Of a DNA stretch of 64,000 nucleotides, positions 60,201-64,000 are shown in pieces; positions within the stretch are counted from its first letter, which is position 1; every line of letters begins with the position of its first letter. Position numbers and translations under genes: made by a program. The DNA comes from Luminiphilus sp051201685. GTDB taxonomy: Bacteria; Pseudomonadota; Gammaproteobacteria; Pseudomonadales; Halieaceae. The stretch is taken from the NCBI RefSeq assembly GCF_051201685.1, contig NZ_CP179213.1, positions 558,001 through 622,000 of the forward strand, in the 5' to 3' direction. The notes below the pieces were generated by a model that saw only the letters and a program-made list of their open reading frames with translations, searched no databases and was not told the origin of the DNA.

Positions 60201-61364
60201 TATGCCCGACTCGCAGCATTGCTGAAGGGGCAGACCACATTGAGTGGCGGTGGCCTAGCCAAAGGCACTAAGTTGACCGATGCAGTACTGGCCGATTTAG
60301 AGCGTGAGCAGTGGTTCAAGTTGAAGCTGGGTGATGCTGAGCTCAACGATCAGTTAACTGCGGCTCAAGAGCTATTAGAAGAGCAGAATCGACAGCTGGA
60401 AGAGCGCTACGAAAGCAAGAAAGACAAGCTTTCCAGTGGCGACGATCTAGCTCCCGGCGTTCTCAAGATCGTTAAGGTGTACCTGGCGGTTAAGCGTCGG
60501 ATTCAGCCAGGCGATAAAATGGCGGGACGACACGGCAACAAGGGTGTGATCTCGGTCATTATGCCGGTAGAGGATATGCCCTATGACGAGCGGGGCGAGC
60601 CGATTGATATCGTTCTCAACCCTCTGGGCGTGCCTTCTCGTATGAACGTGGGCCAGATTCTTGAGACCCACCTGGGAATGGCTGCCCATGGCTTGGGACT
60701 CAAGATCAATACCATGCTCGAACAGCAGGCTAAGGTTAGCCAGCTGCGCGATTTCCTCAAGAAAATCTATGCTCACTCGTCTGATAAGCGCCGTGATGCT
60801 GACATTGACAGCTTGACCGACAACGAGCTGTTCGAGTTGGCAGGCAACCTTCGCAAAGGCGTGCCAATGGCAACGCCTGTGTTCGATGGCGCTGCTGAGG
60901 AAGAAGTGAAATCGTTGCTGCGACTTGCAGACATTCCTGATAGCGGTCAGTTGACGCTTTACGATGGGCGTTCAGGTGACACCTTCATGCGTCCCGTCAC
61001 TGTGGGATACATGTACATGCTGAAGTTGAACCACTTGGTGGACGACAAGATGCATGCTCGTTCCACAGGGTCCTACAGCCTGGTTACGCAGCAACCTCTG
61101 GGCGGTAAAGCCCAGTTTGGTGGCCAGCGGTTCGGCGAGATGGAAGTATGGGCGCTAGAGGCTTACGGCGCCGCTTACACGCTTCAGGAAATGCTAACGG
61201 TTAAGTCAGACGATGTGGCAGGACGAACCAAGATGTACAAGAACATTGTTGATGGTGATCACAAGATGGAGCCGGGAATGCCCGAGTCCTTTAATGTATT
61301 AATCAAAGAAATTCGCTCGCTCGGTATCGACATCGATCTCGAGTCCGAGTCTGAAGGCTTCTGA
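57273..61364 (+). CDS. rpoB: RNA polymerase subunit beta
   Basis: This 1363-residue subunit forms half of the active centre. The start is ATG at 57273, six bases after GGGGAG. The rifampicin region ([20 protein letters not shown], about nt 58825-58885) has the usual residues at all main resistance positions, so rifampicin sensitivity is expected. The C-terminal [22 protein letters not shown] is standard (20 of these residues conserved). Length near E. coli 1342. Confidence 0.99.
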   Translation: [1363 protein letters not shown]

Positions 61365-61376
61365 GGAGGATAAGAC

Positions 61377-64000
61377 GTGAAAGATCTGCTGAATCTGCTA
61401 AGCCGGGAAAAGAGCGAAGACTTTGATGCAATCCGTATCGGTCTCGCTTCTCCGGAAATGATCCGTTCTTGGTCCTATGGTGAGGTCAAGAAGCCGGAAA
61501 CAATTAACTACCGTACCTTCAAGCCCGAGCGTGATGGTTTGTTCTGCGCCAAAATCTTTGGTCCAGTAAAAGACTACGAGTGCCTGTGTGGAAAGTACAA
61601 GCGCCTTAAGCACCGCGGCGTGATCTGCGAAAAGTGTGGCGTCGAAGTAGCCCTGGCTAAAGTACGTCGCGAGCGCATGGGACACATTGAATTGGCGAGC
61701 CCCGTTGCTCACATCTGGTTCCTGAAGTCGCTTCCCTCGCGGATTGGTTTGCTGCTCGATATGACCCTTAGGGACATCGAGCGTATTCTGTATTTTGAGT
61801 CTTACGTGGTCACTGACCCGGGTCTCTCTGCTCTCGAGCAGGGGCAGTTGCTCAATGACGAGCAATACTACGAAGCCATGGAAGAGTTTGGTGACGAGTT
61901 CACTGCGAAAATGGGTGCCGAAGCCATTCAGGACCTCATGTCGCAGATCGAAATCAACCAAGAAGTTGAGCGCATTCGTGAAGAAATTCCGGCGACTAAC
62001 TCTGAAACGAAGATTAAAAAGCTGTCTAAGCGATTAAAGTTACTTGAGGCATTTTCAAACTCGGGCAACGACCCCGAGTGGATGATTCTCAATGTACTGC
62101 CGGTATTACCGCCAGATCTTCGTCCGTTGGTGCCCCTGGATGGGGGTCGATTTGCGACCTCAGACCTCAACGATTTGTATCGTCGGGTTATCAACCGTAA
62201 CAATCGCCTCAAGCGATTACTCGACCTCAATGCCCCTGACATTATTGTGCGCAACGAAAAGCGCATGCTGCAGGAGGCTGTTGATGCCTTGCTAGATAAC
62301 GGCCGTCGCGGTCGTGCGATCACGGGATCTAATAAGCGCCCGCTGAAGTCTTTGGCAGATATGATCAAAGGCAAGCAAGGTCGCTTCCGTCAAAACCTGC
62401 TGGGCAAGCGTGTAGATTACTCAGGACGATCGGTGATTGTGACTGGCCCAACACTGCGACTGCATCAGTGTGGACTGCCCAAGAAAATGGCATTGGAGCT
62501 CTTTAAGCCGTTTATTTTTGGCAAGCTAGAGCACCGTGGTCTTGCGAGCACCATTAAAGCTGCAAAGAAGATGGTCGAGCGCGAGCCACCCGAAGTTTGG
62601 GATATCCTGGCCGAAGTGATTCGTGAGCACCCGGTTCTGCTGAACCGCGCGCCCACGTTACACCGGTTAGGCATTCAGGCCTTTGAGCCTGTGCTTATTG
62701 AGGGCAAGGCGATCCAGCTGCATCCCTTGGTTTGTGCCGCCTACAACGCAGACTTCGACGGCGATCAAATGGCCGTTCACGTACCCCTGACACTCGAGGC
62801 ACAACTCGAGGCGCGGGCACTTATGATGTCTACCAACAACATTCTTTCGCCCGCTTCTGGAGAGCCAATTATTGTGCCCTCGCAGGACGTGGTGCTGGGT
62901 CTTTACTTCATGACACGTGAGCGTGTGAACGCTCAGGGCGAGGGCATGATGTTTGCCGACGCCGCCGAGGCAGAGCGCGCTTATGCCGCTGGCCAGGTCG
63001 ATTTGCAGGCTCGTGTTAAGGTTCGCATCAAGGAGACGCGCTTCGATTACGGCGCCGACCCAGTCACCGAAACTCGAATGGTTGATACAACCGTAGGTCG
63101 TGCACTGCTGTGGCGCATAGTCCCTGAAGGTTTGTCCTTTGACATGGTCAATCAGCCCATGGTTAAAAAGGCAATCTCTCGTATCATCAACCAGTGCTAC
63201 CGGGTGGTTGGTCTGAAGTCGACGGTCGTATTTGCCGATCGACTGATGTACACGGGCTATGAATATTCCACCAAGTCAGGTTCTTCGATTGGGGTGAATG
63301 ATTTTGAAATCCCTGATGAAAAAGCCAGCATGTTGGATCGCGCCAACGCGGAAGTCACCGAAATCGAAGAGCAGTACGCTGCTGGTTTGGTGACTCAGGG
63401 CGAGAAGTACAACAAGGTTATCGACATCTGGTCGCGCACCAACGACCAAGTCGCCAAGTCGATGATGGCGAGTCTTTCAAAAGAGACTGTGATCAACCGC
63501 GATGGCGAAGAGGAAGAGCAGACCAGCTTCAACTCAGTCTACATGTACGCTGACTCTGGTGCACGAGGCTCCCCAGCTCAGATCCGACAGTTGGCGGGTA
63601 TGCGGGGTCTGATGGCGAAGCCAGACGGGTCAATCATTGAGACACCAATCGTGGCGAATTTCCGCGAAGGCCTTAACGTCTTGCAGTACTTCATCTCAAC
63701 CCACGGTGCTCGTAAAGGCTTGGCCGATACGGCATTGAAGACGGCGAACTCTGGTTATTTGACGCGTCGTTTGGTTGATGTGGCTCAGGACGTTGTAGTG
63801 ACCGAGCAGGATTGTGGTACCGATGCCGGTCTCGTCATGACCCCGGTTATTGATGGTGGTGACATTATTGAATCGCTCCCCAATCGGGTATTGGGTCGTA
63901 TTGTGGCTCAGGATGTCTGTAAGCCAGGCACCGATGAAGTCATTCTTGATGCCGGCACCATGATTGACGAGCTTTGGATGCGTCGACTCGAGGAGCTCGG
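61377..64000 (+). CDS. rpoC: RNA polymerase subunit beta' (5' part; runs off the window)
   Basis: The open frame from GTG at 61377 gives 874 codons to the window end. GAGGAGGA lies eight bases upstream. The zinc-binding CLCGKYKRLKHRGVICEKC, the catalytic NADFDGDQMAVH with its three Asp residues and the RAPTLHRLG motif are present. No frameshift was seen. The C-terminal third is outside. Confidence 0.98.
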   Translation, partial: MKDLLNLLSREKSEDFDAIRIGLASPEMIRSWSYGEVKKPETINYRTFKPERDGLFCAKIFGPVKDYECLCGKYKRLKHRGVICEKCGVEVALAKVRRERMGHIELASPVAHIWFLKSLPSRIGLLLDMTLRDIERILYFESYVVTDPGLSALEQGQLLNDEQYYEAMEEFGDEFTAKMGAEAIQDLMSQIEINQEVERIREEIPATNSETKIKKLSKRLKLLEAFSNSGNDPEWMILNVLPVLPPDLRPLVPLDGGRFATSDLNDLYRRVINRNNRLKRLLDLNAPDIIVRNEKRMLQEAVDALLDNGRRGRAITGSNKRPLKSLADMIKGKQGRFRQNLLGKRVDYSGRSVIVTGPTLRLHQCGLPKKMALELFKPFIFGKLEHRGLASTIKAAKKMVEREPPEVWDILAEVIREHPVLLNRAPTLHRLGIQAFEPVLIEGKAIQLHPLVCAAYNADFDGDQMAVHVPLTLEAQLEARALMMSTNNILSPASGEPIIVPSQDVVLGLYFMTRERVNAQGEGMMFADAAEAERAYAAGQVDLQARVKVRIKETRFDYGADPVTETRMVDTTVGRALLWRIVPEGLSFDMVNQPMVKKAISRIINQCYRVVGLKSTVVFADRLMYTGYEYSTKSGSSIGVNDFEIPDEKASMLDRANAEVTEIEEQYAAGLVTQGEKYNKVIDIWSRTNDQVAKSMMASLSKETVINRDGEEEEQTSFNSVYMYADSGARGSPAQIRQLAGMRGLMAKPDGSIIETPIVANFREGLNVLQYFISTHGARKGLADTALKTANSGYLTRRLVDVAQDVVVTEQDCGTDAGLVMTPVIDGGDIIESLPNRVLGRIVAQDVCKPGTDEVILDAGTMIDELWMRRLEEL

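Overview
The window is 64 kb of a gammaproteobacterial chromosome. Several features point to a marine, carbohydrate-using relative of the Cellvibrionales (Halieaceae/OM60 or SAR92 type). The order birA-coaX-tRNAs-tuf-tRNA(Trp)-secE-nusG-rplKAJL-rpoBC resembles that of Pseudomonas. EF-Tu is 407 residues long, with an insertion after the NKAD motif. A TonB-receptor/flavin-halogenase/SapC/GH3/GH16 locus is also present. The placement is an inference from gene content and order, because no rRNA is in the window.

Layout. (1) 1-2257, minus strand: the start of a membrane-anchored adenylation enzyme, an arginine:glycine-type amidinotransferase next to it, and a small secreted protein. (2) 2841-13046: RNA and ribosome genes (rnr-rlmB; rpsF-rpsR-membrane protein-rplI), then dnaB, radA and, on the opposite strand, two overlapping genes for a protein with three DnaT-type domains and a lambda P-like protein. 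These two look like a domesticated phage-type helicase loader beside the helicase. (3) 13105-16411: ettA, then a MarR regulator whose start codon lies in a near-perfect palindrome, coupled to an unknown membrane protein. (4) 16598-29510: a laminarin/beta-glucan utilisation locus with a TonB-dependent receptor, halogenase, SapC protein, cupin/JmjC protein, second halogenase, GH3 lipoprotein, sodium symporter and GH16 laminarinase. (5) 29796-36874: glyA-nrdR-ribD-ribE-ribB-like-ribH-nusB-thiL-pgpA. The RibB-like protein has lost the acidic loop of RibB and the cysteines of RibA. (6) 36879-46811: ispA-xseB, an SGNH-like gene coupled to dxs, a diguanylate cyclase, hslR-yrfG, cysQ, ogt, a Kef-type antiporter and small genes. 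(7) 46873-64000: birA-coaX-tRNA-Thr, a 3.2-kb stretch of accessory genes, then tRNA-Tyr/Gly/Thr-tuf-tRNA-Trp-secE-nusG-rplK-rplA-rplJ-rplL-rpoB-rpoC, with rpoC running off the right edge.

How the genes work together. In the utilisation locus, GH16 would cut beta-1,3-glucan, GH3 would release glucose from the products, the receptor would import oligosaccharides across the outer membrane and the SSS symporter would take up sugar across the inner membrane. The job of the halogenases, SapC and cupin proteins in such loci is not settled. The best candidates for undescribed biology are the amidinotransferase/adenylation pair, the halogenase-SapC-cupin block, the helicase-loader pair, the doubly degenerate RibB-like protein, and the accessory insert that separates tRNA-Thr(TGT) from the other tRNAs of the tuf cluster. 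No CRISPR array, transposase, prophage or rRNA operon was seen.
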